DNA from: Faecalibacterium prausnitzii
GTDB lineage: Bacteria; Bacillota; Clostridia; Oscillospirales; Ruminococcaceae
Reading direction: 5' to 3'
Assembly (NCBI RefSeq): GCF_003324185.1
Contig: NZ_PXUP01000014.1
Span: forward strand, 1-64,000
Length of the DNA stretch: 64,000 nucleotides
Shown here: positions 1 through 8,630 of the stretch, one piece after another
Layout of the letters: every line of letters starts with the position of its first letter
Position numbering within the stretch: position 1 is the stretch's first letter
Notes under the pieces: model-generated
What the model saw: only the letters and a program-made list of their open reading frames with translations
Databases searched by the model: none
What the model was told of the DNA's origin: nothing
Position numbers and translations under genes: made by a program

Positions 1-47
1 AGGCTTATAAAGGGAAATAAAGCCATTTGTGAGCCTTCCTTGACCTG

Positions 48-77
48 TCCCCACGATGAAGCCGATTGAGCAGTAAA
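48..77 (+). repeat. 30-bp direct repeat, left copy (candidate att site)
   Basis: The 30 bases from TCCCCACGATG to GAGCAGTAAA recur exactly at 17408-17437, just past a tyrosine integrase gene. A short AGGCTTATAA lies upstream of both copies. The position suggests a left attachment site of an integrated element, but the chromosomal target is not recognised. Confidence 0.6.
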
Positions 78-96
78 TTTCCAATTTAAGCGAAAC

Positions 97-144
97 AAAG
101 CCTGAAACTTCTTGATGTACCGAGAAGTTTCAGGCTTTTTCTTT
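97..144 (+). terminator. Rho-independent terminator
   Basis: A stem of about 16 bp (AAGCCTGAAACTTCT pairing with AGAAGTTTCAGGCTT) is followed by a T-rich run. It would end transcription entering from the left of the window. Confidence 0.8.
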
Positions 145-172
145 TGATGGATTTCCAGCGAAAATTGCGCCA

Positions 173-190
173 TACGCCAATTTTACGCCA
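173..190 (+). repeat. Paired TACGCCA repeats (candidate integrase arm sites)
   Basis: Two TACGCCA heptamers lie 11 bases apart. The same heptamer occurs five times at 17248-17291 and twice at 17757-17775. Recurrence at both ends suggests arm-type binding sites for the Tn916-type integrase at 15976-17238. Confidence 0.5.
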
Positions 191-227
191 AACGATGCAG
201 GATTTTGTGCAGAGCAAAAAGAGCGTT

Positions 228-335
228 GTTCGCGTTTGCGCAGCGAAGCGGAGCAATGAAAGCCCCAGTGGGGCTTTTAAGCGACCGAACGGTCTTGCGT
301 AAGCAAGATGGAGGGGCCCCGCCCCGACAAGTTCG
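228..335 (+). repeat. Palindromic repeat element, copy 1
   Basis: About 103 bp bounded by GTTCGCGTTTG at both ends. It contains the hairpins AGCCCCAGTGGGGCT, CTTGCGTAAGCAAG and GGGGCCCCGCCCC. It matches 11484-11590 and 15586-15684. It occupies the gene-poor interval before the first CDS; the rest of 1-480 holds only the repeats and terminator listed here. Confidence 0.75.
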
Positions 336-339
336 CGTT

Positions 340-383
340 TGGTGTAAGAATTGGACGTGTGGTGGATGGATGTAGACCTGCAA
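340..383 (+). repeat. Element-end sequence shared with 17561-17600
   Basis: The sequence beginning TGGTGTAAGAAT and ending GGATGTAG resembles 17561-17600 (TGGTGTAAGAATCG to GGTGTAG) in the same orientation. It lies on the inner side of the 30-bp repeat at both ends, so the two ends share a longer diverged duplication. Confidence 0.4.
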
Positions 384-480
384 AGGGCTGCATCAGGAAG
401 TGGCTTTATATATTTGCAAACGGACAGCTGAAACTTTCCACCGCAAAAGAAGCAACTGTGAAGAACATGGAGGTTTCCTT

Positions 481-732
481 ATGAACAAACTGCTTTCCTG
501 CCGCTACAACATGGACACCAACCGGGTGGAAGCCCGGTTCGAAGATGAAACTACTCTTGCCATCGACTGCATCGCCATTGAAGACGAGTATGGCAACACT
601 CCGGCGCAGCGGGCAGAGCTGGACTGGCTGCTCTACAACAAGCTCTTGGAGTATGCCCAGCTTGTGCTGGGTGGGGAGATTGAGCGTTATCTCTCGCTTG
701 GTTGCGACCACGGCAGGCTGGAAGATCAATGA
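481..732 (+). CDS. Small hypothetical protein (DUF6061-like)
   Basis: An 83-residue acidic protein starting MNKLLSCRYNMDTNRVEARF. The start is set by a GGAGG about 8 bases upstream of ATG 481. From memory it resembles the small DUF6061-type proteins common in mobile elements of Faecalibacterium and relatives; its function is unknown. There is no signal peptide or membrane segment. It sits alone between the palindromic repeat and a strong bidirectional terminator, convergent with the GH32 gene. Its place just inside the left direct repeat fits element-borne content. Confidence 0.65.
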   Translation: MNKLLSCRYNMDTNRVEARFEDETTLAIDCIAIEDEYGNTPAQRAELDWLLYNKLLEYAQLVLGGEIERYLSLGCDHGRLEDQ

Positions 733-736
733 CATA

Positions 737-784
737 ACAAACACAGCCCCGCTTTGGTGAAGGAGAAGCCAAAGCGGGGCTGTA
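737..784. terminator. Bidirectional terminator
   Basis: A stem of about 15 bp (CAGCCCCGCTTTGG pairing with CCAAAGCGGGGCTG) lies between two convergent genes. It can serve the small protein on the plus strand and the GH32 operon on the minus strand. Confidence 0.8.
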
Positions 785-816
785 TTCAATGAAGGAGAAA
801 TGAGGGGAATATCAGG

Positions 817-2292
817 TCACAGATTCAATTCAAACTGTTCTGCCGTGATGGTTGCTTTGCCATCGGCAGCAAAGGTGATGCCATCGGCAGACTGGGGAGT
901 GTAGATCCATACGGTCATGGTCTGCTCGCCATCGTTGGCGAAAACTTCGATGCTGTTTTTATCCAGCAGGATGCGGAGCTTGAGCGCACCGTTCTGGCTG
1001 CGCACCTTGCAGCTGCGGCGGTGAACGATGTCGGCACGGGAACCGGCATAGCTGCGATCCAGCGTCAGCTCGGAGGTGTAGGGATCGTAGGTCAGGCTGG
1101 TGTGATGGTCTGCATCGGCGGCCAGCTTCAGGGTGAAGGAGCGGTATTCGCCAGGCTGCACCGTGACGGTCAGGTCCGCCACACGGCCCTTGATGCCTTC
1201 CAGAGAAGTTTCGTTTTGCACCGTCACATTTTCGTGGAAGATTCGCTTGCCGTGGACGGCATCCAGCTCCCGCACCGGGGCCTGAACAATGCGTCCGTCC
1301 TTGATGTGCAGTTCCCGGGGGCAGATGGTCTGCCCGAACCACTTGCAGCCCTGGGGCTTATCCTCGGTGTCCGACCAAGTCTGCAGCCATGCGGTCATGA
1401 TCCGGCGGCCATCCGGGGCAAGGGTGGTCTGGGTGGCGTAGAAGTCGATGCCGCCGTCCATCAGCTGCACGTTTTCCTTGGTGAAGGTGTGGGTGGCTTC
1501 GTCGTAGCTGCCGATGAAGGCAATGACGTTGTGACCGTTGTGGAACTCGCCCTTGGGCAGCATCTCCATGGGGCCGAGCATCAGGACCTGCTTGCCATCC
1601 AGCGGGAAGAAGTCCGGGCACTCCCACATTTTGCCGTACTGATTGTTGCAGCGTTCCAGCACCGTGACAAAGTGCCAGTCGAAGCCGTCCTTGCTCTGGA
1701 ACAGTGCCGCTGCGCCGCTGTCGTCCTCGGCCCGGCAGACGGTGACGACGGAGTAAGTGCCGTCGGCCTCCCGCCAGATCTTGGGGTCCCGGAAGTCAAA
1801 CTTGCTGAAGCCTTCCGGCAGGTCTTTCTGGGTCAGCACCGGGTTGCAGGCAGGCTTTTCGTAGTTGAGACCGTCACCGATGGCAATGCTCTGGGTCTGG
1901 ATATCCCGCATCTCCCCATTGGGCTGCTTTTCTGCAATCACGCTGGTGTACATCAGCAGCTGCTTGCCGTCATCCATCACGGTGGCAGAGCCGGAGAAGC
2001 AGCCGGGGCCGTTGTCCACCGGGGAATCCGGTGCCAGCGCACAGGGCAGATACTCCCAGTGCAGCAGGTCGGTGCTGACGGCGTGACCCCAGTGCATGGG
2101 CGCCCACCGCACATCGTAGGGGTTATACTGATAGAACTGGTGATACTTCCCTTTGTAATAAGAGAAACCGTTGGGGTCGTTCAGCCAGCCCACATAGGGG
2201 GTCATGTGGTAAGCAGGGCGTTCCGCCGGGGAAATGGCAGCACCGTGCTCGGCCTCGTAGGCACGGGCTTTTTGTAAAGTCAAATCGTTCAT
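817..2292 (-). CDS. Glycoside hydrolase family 32 (sucrase/fructanase)
   Basis: Hydrolyses beta-fructofuranosyl bonds (sucrose, fructo-oligosaccharides or their phosphates). The protein has 491 residues from ATG 2292, chosen for the GGAGG six bases upstream. Family motifs are visible: WLNDPNG with the nucleophile Asp near residue 39, FRDP near 170 (transition-state stabiliser) and ECPDFF with the acid/base Glu near 225, then a C-terminal beta-sandwich with SIEVFANDGE. There is no signal peptide, so it acts in the cytoplasm on imported sugar. It is the last gene of the leftward transporter operon. No PTS gene is nearby, so unphosphorylated sucrose or short fructan is the likelier substrate. 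Confidence 0.92.
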   Translation of the reverse strand: MNDLTLQKARAYEAEHGAAISPAERPAYHMTPYVGWLNDPNGFSYYKGKYHQFYQYNPYDVRWAPMHWGHAVSTDLLHWEYLPCALAPDSPVDNGPGCFSGSATVMDDGKQLLMYTSVIAEKQPNGEMRDIQTQSIAIGDGLNYEKPACNPVLTQKDLPEGFSKFDFRDPKIWREADGTYSVVTVCRAEDDSGAAALFQSKDGFDWHFVTVLERCNNQYGKMWECPDFFPLDGKQVLMLGPMEMLPKGEFHNGHNVIAFIGSYDEATHTFTKENVQLMDGGIDFYATQTTLAPDGRRIMTAWLQTWSDTEDKPQGCKWFGQTICPRELHIKDGRIVQAPVRELDAVHGKRIFHENVTVQNETSLEGIKGRVADLTVTVQPGEYRSFTLKLAADADHHTSLTYDPYTSELTLDRSYAGSRADIVHRRSCKVRSQNGALKLRILLDKNSIEVFANDGEQTMTVWIYTPQSADGITFAADGKATITAEQFELNL

Positions 2293-2316
2293 GGAATCCT
2301 CCAAAGGAAAGAATTC

Positions 2317-3990
2317 TTATGCGTAGTAAGCATCCAGATATTTCTGCATAATGCCCAGATAGTCGGACAGGCCGTAGTCTTCCAGCTTGCTCAGATATTC
2401 GTTCCACTCTGCATCCGTAGTGCCGTTCATGATCCAGTCGGCCTTCTGGGTATTCATGTAGGTCTGCAGATCTGCCTGCAGGTTAGAGACCTGCTCGGTG
2501 TCCTCGCTGCTCATAAAGACATTGGGATAGACATAATCGTTGTTCATATCCGGGGTGTAGATGTCCTTGATCCAATCCAGGCGGTACTGTGCATCGTCCG
2601 GGCAGGTAACGTATACACCATAGTAATCATCCAGAACCGCCAGAGGCCCGCTGACACACTGCGCTTCACGGACTTCCACGGGAGAAGCATCGCCCAGAGG
2701 AGCGTGCTTCAGCATGGGCTCGCCCTTATCGTTGGTGGACAGTTCAAAAATGTTAAAGCCTTCCGCATCGCCGTAGGTACCCCAGTTGTTCTGCGGAGAC
2801 TGGAGGGGCGCGTACATCTGATCCAGCCATGCGCAAACCAGTGCGGGGTTCTCCGCCTTTGCGGTGACAACACATCTGCCGCGGGCAAAGCCGCTGGTGA
2901 AAGAGCCGTTCTGCGGAGTGATATTCCGGGTATCGGCGGTCAGGGCAGGCAGCGGCTCCCAATCGGTCAGGTTGTCAATGTTGGCAACATCCCAGCTGAA
3001 GCAGACACCATAGCGGCCAGCCTTGCCCTTGGAAACATAGGTGGACCACTCCTGCGTGAAGCACTCCGGGTCAATGAGCTTCTCGGCATACAGCTTGTGC
3101 AGCCAGTCCAGACCATCGCGGTAGCCTTGCTGGGTAGCGGCACAGATGACTTTCCGGTCGTTGGTAACGGCAATATGACGGTCTTTGTCTGCATCGCCGT
3201 AGCCTTCGCCAAAGCCATTGATGAGGATGCTGGGGTCCTGATCGCCGTTGTTGACGATGCAGGACATGGGGATGATGTCGCCGTCAATGCCATACTCTGC
3301 CTTGATAGAAGCAGCGTTATCACGGAATGCCATCAGCACCTGCTCAAACTCGTCCACCGTGGTGGGCATCGACAGACCGAGGAAGTTCAGCCACTTGGTA
3401 TTGATGAAGCTCATGTTGCCAATGGTCTGGATGGCGGTCTTTTCTGAGCCGAGCTGCTCGATCCAAGGCAGTGCCCAGATGTGGCCATCGCTGTCGGTGC
3501 ACATGGTGCGGTACTCCGGGTACTGCTCAAAGACCTTCTGGAGATAAGGCATATTGTTGTCAATGTAGTCTTCCAGATTGAGGATGACACCCTGATCTGC
3601 GTAGCGCAGCAGATTGCTGTCGGTAAAATCAGCAGTAAAAACAAAATCCGTCAGGGTGTTGGGGTTGGACATATTCAGGGTGATCTTATCGCTCCACTGG
3701 TCGGACTGGATGGCGGTCCAGTCGATGTGCACATTGGTCTGCTCTTCCAGACGCTTGAAGATGGTGCGGTTGTTCGGCTCGGGTTCGCTGCCCACAGGGA
3801 AGCTGGTCATACCGGTAAAGGTGACCTTTTCGGACAGCGGAAATGTAACGGCACCGGTCGTGTCCACAGCTGCGGCAGCAGAATTACCGCTGCCGGTGGA
3901 TTTGCCGCCGCCACAGGCAGACAGAGCAGCGGCAGAGCCCGCCAGAGCGCAGACCTTGAGGAAGTTGCGGCGAGAAATCAGCTTTTTCAT
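2317..3990 (-). CDS. ABC transporter sugar-binding lipoprotein
   Basis: Extracellular solute-binding protein of the large LplA-like type, 557 residues from ATG 3990. The N-terminus MKKLISRRNFLK continues into a hydrophobic stretch and a lipobox LSACGGG, so Cys near residue 24 is expected to be lipidated. A low-complexity Gly/Ser/Ala linker follows. It should capture the sugar for the two permeases encoded upstream. It lies 24 bases before the GH32 start, giving a transport-then-cleave operon. No ATPase gene is present, which is usual for this subfamily; a shared MsmK-type ATPase elsewhere would energise uptake. Confidence 0.9.
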   Translation of the reverse strand: MKKLISRRNFLKVCALAGSAAALSACGGGKSTGSGNSAAAAVDTTGAVTFPLSEKVTFTGMTSFPVGSEPEPNNRTIFKRLEEQTNVHIDWTAIQSDQWSDKITLNMSNPNTLTDFVFTADFTDSNLLRYADQGVILNLEDYIDNNMPYLQKVFEQYPEYRTMCTDSDGHIWALPWIEQLGSEKTAIQTIGNMSFINTKWLNFLGLSMPTTVDEFEQVLMAFRDNAASIKAEYGIDGDIIPMSCIVNNGDQDPSILINGFGEGYGDADKDRHIAVTNDRKVICAATQQGYRDGLDWLHKLYAEKLIDPECFTQEWSTYVSKGKAGRYGVCFSWDVANIDNLTDWEPLPALTADTRNITPQNGSFTSGFARGRCVVTAKAENPALVCAWLDQMYAPLQSPQNNWGTYGDAEGFNIFELSTNDKGEPMLKHAPLGDASPVEVREAQCVSGPLAVLDDYYGVYVTCPDDAQYRLDWIKDIYTPDMNNDYVYPNVFMSSEDTEQVSNLQADLQTYMNTQKADWIMNGTTDAEWNEYLSKLEDYGLSDYLGIMQKYLDAYYA

Positions 3991-4066
3991 GGTATTTTCT
4001 CCTTTTTTATGTTTCTTTTTTCGTGTAACAGATGAGCGTACCGGCTCATAAAATTCTGGAATATCC

Positions 4067-4972
4067 TCAGCCCTTAATGGAACCAGCCATGATGCCGGCA
4101 TCAAAATACTTCTGGAAGAAGGGATACATCACCAGCAGCGGCAGACTGGAAATAATAATGGTTGCATATTTGAGCAGCTCTGCCATCTTCGCACGTTCGG
4201 CCGTACTCTGGATATCTGCGATCATGCCGGATTCCGGCTGGCTCTGGATCAGGATGGAACGCAGCACCAGCTGCAGCGGCTGCTTCGATGCGCTGTTCAG
4301 GTAGATCATGGCGTCAAAGTAGCTGTTCCACATTGCCACGAACTGCCACAGGGCCAGAACTGCCACCACCGGCATACAGACGGGCAGCAGGATCTTGAAG
4401 AAGTAAAGCATCTCGCTGGCTCCATCCACATCCGCAGCTTCACGCAGCTCACGCGGGATGCCTTGATAATAAGTACGGGCAATGATCATGTTCCACACGC
4501 TGAATGCTCCCGGCAGAATGACCGCCCACATGGAATCCAGCAGACCCAGAGTGTTGATGAGCAGGTAGGTGGGGATCAGACCGCCGCTGAAAAACATCGT
4601 GATCACAAACAAGGTGTTGAAGATCGTTTTGCCTTTGAAGTCCGGCAGCGACATGGGATAAGCGGCAAGCATCGTCACAGCTACCGAGATGATGGTGAAG
4701 ATGATGGAGTAAAGTACCGCGTTCTTGAAGCCGACCCAGATCTGCTTGTCCGAAACGACACGCTGGTAAGCATCCAGACTCCACTTGCTGAAATCAAAGG
4801 AGATGCCCTTGTTTTGCAGAGTGACCGGGTCCATAAAGGACGCGATGACGATGTAGATCATCGGAACGATGATCGCCAGCAGGAACAAGCCCAGAAGTGC
4901 GTAGCCGCAGTACAGGATGATCTTATCTTGTCTGGTGTAGAGGGCCATTTTTGATTTTTTCTGTTTTGCCAT
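4067..4972 (-). CDS. Carbohydrate ABC permease (LplC/YtcP type)
   Basis: Integral membrane permease of 301 residues with about six hydrophobic segments. It has the EAA-type loop of binding-protein-dependent permeases (PRELREAADVDGASE) near residue 187, which contacts the ATPase. ATG 4972 is chosen because AGGAGGGG precedes it. It pairs with the LplB-type permease whose gene ends 13 bases upstream, and feeds the GH32 pathway. Confidence 0.9.
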   Translation of the reverse strand: MAKQKKSKMALYTRQDKIILYCGYALLGLFLLAIIVPMIYIVIASFMDPVTLQNKGISFDFSKWSLDAYQRVVSDKQIWVGFKNAVLYSIIFTIISVAVTMLAAYPMSLPDFKGKTIFNTLFVITMFFSGGLIPTYLLINTLGLLDSMWAVILPGAFSVWNMIIARTYYQGIPRELREAADVDGASEMLYFFKILLPVCMPVVAVLALWQFVAMWNSYFDAMIYLNSASKQPLQLVLRSILIQSQPESGMIADIQSTAERAKMAELLKYATIIISSLPLLVMYPFFQKYFDAGIMAGSIKG

Positions 4973-4985
4973 GGTAAACCCCTCC

Positions 4986-5933
4986 TTACAAGCCCTTGCC
5001 ATCGTTCATTTTGGCAACGACCTTGTTCACTGCGATCAGCAGGATGACGTTGACAACGGTGTTGAACAGACCGACTGCCGTGGAAAAGCTGTAATCGCCG
5101 TCCAACAGGCCCTTTTTATAAACGTACGTTGCAATGATCTCGGCCGTGTTCAGGTTCAGGTCAGTTTGCAGGGCATAGGCCTTTTCAAAACCGATGCTCA
5201 TGATGTTGCCTGCCTGCAGGATGAACTGAATAACGACCATATCCTTAATGGCGGGCCACTCCACTGTCATGATCTGCTGGATCAGGTTTGCGCCGTCGAT
5301 CATCGCAGCTTCCTTCAGATCCTTGCTGGCGTTAGAAAGGGATGCGGTGTACATGATGGATGCCCAGCCGGCACCCTGCCAGATGCCGCTGATGATGTAG
5401 ATGGGGCGGAACGCTTCCGGCAGCGTCATGAAGTTGATGCTGGTGTGAAGCAGGCCGTTCACAGGACCGGTGACACTCAGCAGCACACGGACGATACCGC
5501 ACAGCACGATGACCGAGATGAAGTTGGGCATATACAGCACCAGCTGCACCTTCTGCTTGATCTTCTTGCTCTCGATACGGTTGAGCAGGAATGCCAGCAG
5601 GATGGGGATCGGGAAGCCCCACAGCAGACCGTAGACGCTCAGCTTCAGGGTGTTGATCAGATAGCGCTGGAAGTCCGGCGAGGACATGAAGCGGGTAAAG
5701 TTTTTCAAGCCTACCCACTCGCTGCCCCAGATACCTTTGAAGGGATTGTACTTCTGGAACGCGATCAGCACACCGCCCATGGGAGCGTACTTGAACACCA
5801 GCGTCAGCACCACGGCAGGCAGCAGGAACAACAGGTAAAGCTGCCAATGCCGTTTGATGTAGACCCATGTGTTGTGCAGCTTGCGTTCTGCTGTTAGCAC
5901 AGCCGTTTCCGGCGAGGCCGTCTTTGCTTTCAT
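4986..5933 (-). CDS. Carbohydrate ABC permease (LplB type)
   Basis: First gene of the leftward operon, 315 residues. An N-terminal cytoplasmic stretch (WVYIKRHWQLYLLF enters the first membrane span) and about six membrane segments are visible. The ATPase-contact loop is SKDLKEAAMIDGANL. A GGAGGAGA ribosome site precedes ATG 5933. LplB/YtcP pairs with a large lipoprotein are typical for oligosaccharide or aldouronate import; the adjacent GH32 makes sucrose or fructan the likely cargo here. Confidence 0.9.
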   Translation of the reverse strand: MKAKTASPETAVLTAERKLHNTWVYIKRHWQLYLLFLLPAVVLTLVFKYAPMGGVLIAFQKYNPFKGIWGSEWVGLKNFTRFMSSPDFQRYLINTLKLSVYGLLWGFPIPILLAFLLNRIESKKIKQKVQLVLYMPNFISVIVLCGIVRVLLSVTGPVNGLLHTSINFMTLPEAFRPIYIISGIWQGAGWASIMYTASLSNASKDLKEAAMIDGANLIQQIMTVEWPAIKDMVVIQFILQAGNIMSIGFEKAYALQTDLNLNTAEIIATYVYKKGLLDGDYSFSTAVGLFNTVVNVILLIAVNKVVAKMNDGKGL

Positions 5934-5977
5934 GAATCATTCTCCTCCTTTTTGATTTGCTTGCCGTTTGATTTACG

Positions 5978-6036
5978 TTTTACATTTGCACCTTTGAATT
6001 TTACGTTTTCATCACTTCGCTTGTGCAAATGTAAAA
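5978..6036. promoter_or_regulatory. Inverted 14-bp operator pair downstream of the leftward promoter
   Basis: TTTTACATTTGCAC at 5978-5991 and its perfect reverse complement at 6023-6036 flank 31 bases. Both lie between the leftward transcription start and the first permease gene, suiting a LacI-family roadblock or loop. The GTGCAAAT core recurs near the lacI promoter. Confidence 0.6.
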
Positions 6037-6048
6037 CTCTGTAATTCA

Positions 6049-6077
6049 TTTATACCACGCAAACAAGCGAATGTCAA
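6049..6077 (-). promoter_or_regulatory. Promoter of the sugar uptake operon
   Basis: Read on the minus strand: TTGACA (6077-6072), 17-base spacer, TATAAA (6054-6049). It is a near-consensus sigma-A promoter for the operon running left. Confidence 0.75.
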
Positions 6078-6107
6078 TGATAATTCATGGGATACATAAA
6101 GAAATAC

Positions 6108-6129
6108 TGTGCATTTGTACAGATGCACA
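6108..6129. promoter_or_regulatory. Upstream operator-like inverted repeat
   Basis: TGTGCAT (6108-6114) and ATGCACA (6123-6129) form an inverted repeat sharing the GTGCA core of the other sites in this divergent region. It is a likely extra LacI-family site. Confidence 0.45.
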
Positions 6130-6177
6130 AATCCGAACGTGCGCAAATATGCAAAATGCTGATTTGCATTTTTGCAT

Positions 6178-6206
6178 TTGACTAATTTGTGCATTTGCAC
6201 TATACT
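6178..6206 (+). promoter_or_regulatory. Promoter of the LacI-family regulator with internal operator
   Basis: TTGACT (6178-6183), 17-base spacer, TATACT (6201-6206). The palindrome GTGCATTTGCAC fills 6189-6200 inside the spacer, so repressor binding would shut this promoter. This implies autoregulation. Confidence 0.75.
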
Positions 6207-6266
6207 GGAGTCGCAAAGAATAAGATCCGTCACCAGACTTTATCTATAAAAGAAAGAGGATGACTT

Positions 6267-7322
6267 ATGGCAACCAAGGTCACCATTCAGGATATTGCAA
6301 ACGAGCTGCAGCTTTCCCGCAACACAGTTTCAAAGGCCATCAACAACACCGGTGTGCTGGCAGATGCCACACGGGAAAAGATCCTGCGCAAAGCCGCCGA
6401 AATGGGCTATAAGCAGTTTGCCTATCTGCCGCTGTTTCAGGAAGACGATGCAAAAGCAGCAGAGCCTTTCATTCTGCCGAGTGACAAACGGGAGATCGCC
6501 ATGCTGACGACCCAGTTTCTGAGCAGCTCTCACTTTTCCTCCATGATGCTGGATCGTTTCCAGGCGGAAATCGACCATCTGCACAGCGGCATGACCATTC
6601 ATCGCATTTCTCCCATAGAGCTGAAAGAGAAAAAACTTCCATCTTCTCTCAACATCCAGCGCACAGCCGGCATCATCTGCTTTGAAGTATTCGACTATGA
6701 CTACGCACAGATGCTGTGCGATCTGGATGTTCCGCTGCTGTTTGTAGACACCCCCGTGATGGATATGCGTCCTCCTCTTAAAGCTGACCGCCTTTATATG
6801 GAAAACCGCATTGAGATCCAGAATGTGGTGGCCCACATGGTCCAGCGCGGCAAAAAACGCATCAGCTTTGCGGGGGATAAAAACCACTGTCAGTCCTTCT
6901 TTGAGCGTTATATGGCTTATAAGGATGCAATGGAGCACTTTGGTCTGACAGAAGGCCTGAGCACCTGTGCGATGCCATCTGGACAGCAGAACTATCCGGC
7001 ATCCCTGTACGAAACCATACGTCGGTTCAAAACGATGCCGGATGCCTTTGTCTGCGCCAATGACTTTGTTGCTATGGATCTGGTCAAGGCATTGAATGAG
7101 CTGGGGTATTCGGTTCCCGATGATATCTGGGTCTGCGGCTTCGATGACAGTCAGGAGGCTTCCTACTTTGTCCCCCGTCTGACTTCGATCCATATCCATG
7201 AACAGATCATGGGCTACACCGCTGCCAATCTGCTTATGACCCGCATCGAAGAGCCATCGCTGAACTATCGCACCGTCTATACGGAAACCAACCTGATCCT
7301 GCGCGAATCCACAGGAGATTGA
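6267..7322 (+). CDS. LacI-family transcriptional regulator
   Basis: A 351-residue sugar-responsive repressor. The N-terminal helix-turn-helix and hinge helix (VTIQDIANELQLSRNTVSKAI, residues 4-24) are followed by a periplasmic-binding-protein fold. DAFVCANDFVAMDLVKAL and WVCGFDDS are typical of the effector domain. It is divergent from the sugar uptake operon and shares with it a 333-bp region holding several GTGCAAAT-type operators, so it probably represses both sides in the absence of substrate. It heads the rightward genes to amylosucrase. Confidence 0.92.
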   Translation: MATKVTIQDIANELQLSRNTVSKAINNTGVLADATREKILRKAAEMGYKQFAYLPLFQEDDAKAAEPFILPSDKREIAMLTTQFLSSSHFSSMMLDRFQAEIDHLHSGMTIHRISPIELKEKKLPSSLNIQRTAGIICFEVFDYDYAQMLCDLDVPLLFVDTPVMDMRPPLKADRLYMENRIEIQNVVAHMVQRGKKRISFAGDKNHCQSFFERYMAYKDAMEHFGLTEGLSTCAMPSGQQNYPASLYETIRRFKTMPDAFVCANDFVAMDLVKALNELGYSVPDDIWVCGFDDSQEASYFVPRLTSIHIHEQIMGYTAANLLMTRIEEPSLNYRTVYTETNLILRESTGD

Positions 7323-7339
7323 GCGAAAGGAGAACCCCC

Positions 7340-7990
7340 ATGCGTGACCTGTGCAATACAGACAAGCCGCTGTTTGCTGTGCTGACGAAATTGACTTACA
7401 GTGCTTACCTGAACATCTTATGGCTCGTGTGCAGCCTGCCCATCGTTACCATAGGGGCTTCTACGACCGCCTTGTTCTACGTCACGCTCAAAATGGCGGA
7501 AGATCGGGACGATGGTCTGACCCGGATGTTTTTTAAGGCGTTCCGGGAAAATTTCAAGCCTGCCACAAAACTCTGGCTTATCCTGCTGGCAGTCGGCAGT
7601 TTCCTGGCTGCGGATGGCTTTGTGCTGCGCCGAATGTGGAGCGAAAACATTTTCTGGACGCTGCTCACTGCAACGCTTATTGGTGCGGCAGTTCTGTACG
7701 GCATCGTTCTGCTGTATGCCTTTCCTCTGCTGGCACGGTTTGAAAACACCACCTTCGGCATCCTGAAAACAGCGCTTCTCGTGGGTGTCCGGTATCTGTT
7801 TTGCACCCTGCTGATGGCGGCGATCTATGGCATCATGGGGTACGTCATTGTGTTTGTGTTCACACCTGCATTCCTGCTGGGCATGGGTTTCTGCGCCATG
7901 CTCTGCTCCTTTCTGATGCTTCGGATCCTCTATCTGATCGGTGGAGACCCTGATGCAGTACACGAGGAATACGACCATGACAAAAACTGA
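7340..7990 (+). CDS. YesL-like DUF624 membrane protein
   Basis: A 216-residue protein with about four to five membrane segments and the family signature near the N-terminus (SAYLNILWLVCSLPIVTIG, then TTALFYVTLKM). ATG 7340 follows AAAGGAG; an earlier in-frame start lacks a better site. DUF624/YesL proteins sit beside LplB/YtcP-type sugar ABC genes in Firmicutes, and their role is unknown. It begins 17 bases after the lacI stop, in one operon. Confidence 0.85.
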   Translation: MRDLCNTDKPLFAVLTKLTYSAYLNILWLVCSLPIVTIGASTTALFYVTLKMAEDRDDGLTRMFFKAFRENFKPATKLWLILLAVGSFLAADGFVLRRMWSENIFWTLLTATLIGAAVLYGIVLLYAFPLLARFENTTFGILKTALLVGVRYLFCTLLMAAIYGIMGYVIVFVFTPAFLLGMGFCAMLCSFLMLRILYLIGGDPDAVHEEYDHDKN

Positions 7991-8594
7991 CCGGGATACG
8001 CTCCGCTCCCTCCATGGGCGCAAAAAGTGGGAGCACATCTGGGCATATTACAAGCTGCCCATTGCGATCGTACTCATCGTCGTCTATATCCTTGGCTATA
8101 CAGCCTACCGCCATGTGACGAAAAAAGAGGATGTGCTTTACCTTGGTCTGGTAAATATCACTGCCGGGTCTGATCTGACGGAACAGCTTACCACCGGCTT
8201 TGCCGAGGCGCAGGGTCTGACCAAAAAGCAACAGGTCGATCTGCTGTCCGGCTTGCTGCTCAGCGAGAGCGAACACGCAGAGGAGCAGTATGTATATGCT
8301 TCGGAGATGAAGCTGCTGGGTGCAGTCAGTGCCCAGCGGTTAGATGTTGTTCTGATGGACGAATATGCACGGGATCGACTGTTGGCTGATGATTATTTTC
8401 TCGATCTGCGGACGTTGGATGCGTCTTTCCGTGCACTGTCGGGTCTGAACGCCGGTGGAACCGTGCTGGATATTTCGGACACGCCGTTTGTCAGGCAGGC
8501 AGGTTTTTCTGGCAGGGTCTATCTTGGGGTGGTGCAGAATGCACCGCACCCGGAGCGTACAGCCGCTTACATTCATTATCTGTTCCAGCGGTGA
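7977..8594 (+). CDS. Membrane-anchored hypothetical protein
   Basis: 205 residues from ATG 7977, preceded by GAGGAA and overlapping the YesL-like gene by 14 bases; ATG 7953 is an alternative. One membrane segment (residues about 28-45, IAIVLIVVYILGYTAY) leaves a long C-terminal domain on one side of the membrane. I do not recognise a family. Tight overlap suggests it works with the YesL-like protein in the sugar locus. Confidence 0.7.
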   Translation: MTKTDRDTLRSLHGRKKWEHIWAYYKLPIAIVLIVVYILGYTAYRHVTKKEDVLYLGLVNITAGSDLTEQLTTGFAEAQGLTKKQQVDLLSGLLLSESEHAEEQYVYASEMKLLGAVSAQRLDVVLMDEYARDRLLADDYFLDLRTLDASFRALSGLNAGGTVLDISDTPFVRQAGFSGRVYLGVVQNAPHPERTAAYIHYLFQR

Positions 8595-8630
8595 TCGTTG
8601 GGTTTCACATCAAGAATAAGGAGAAGTATC

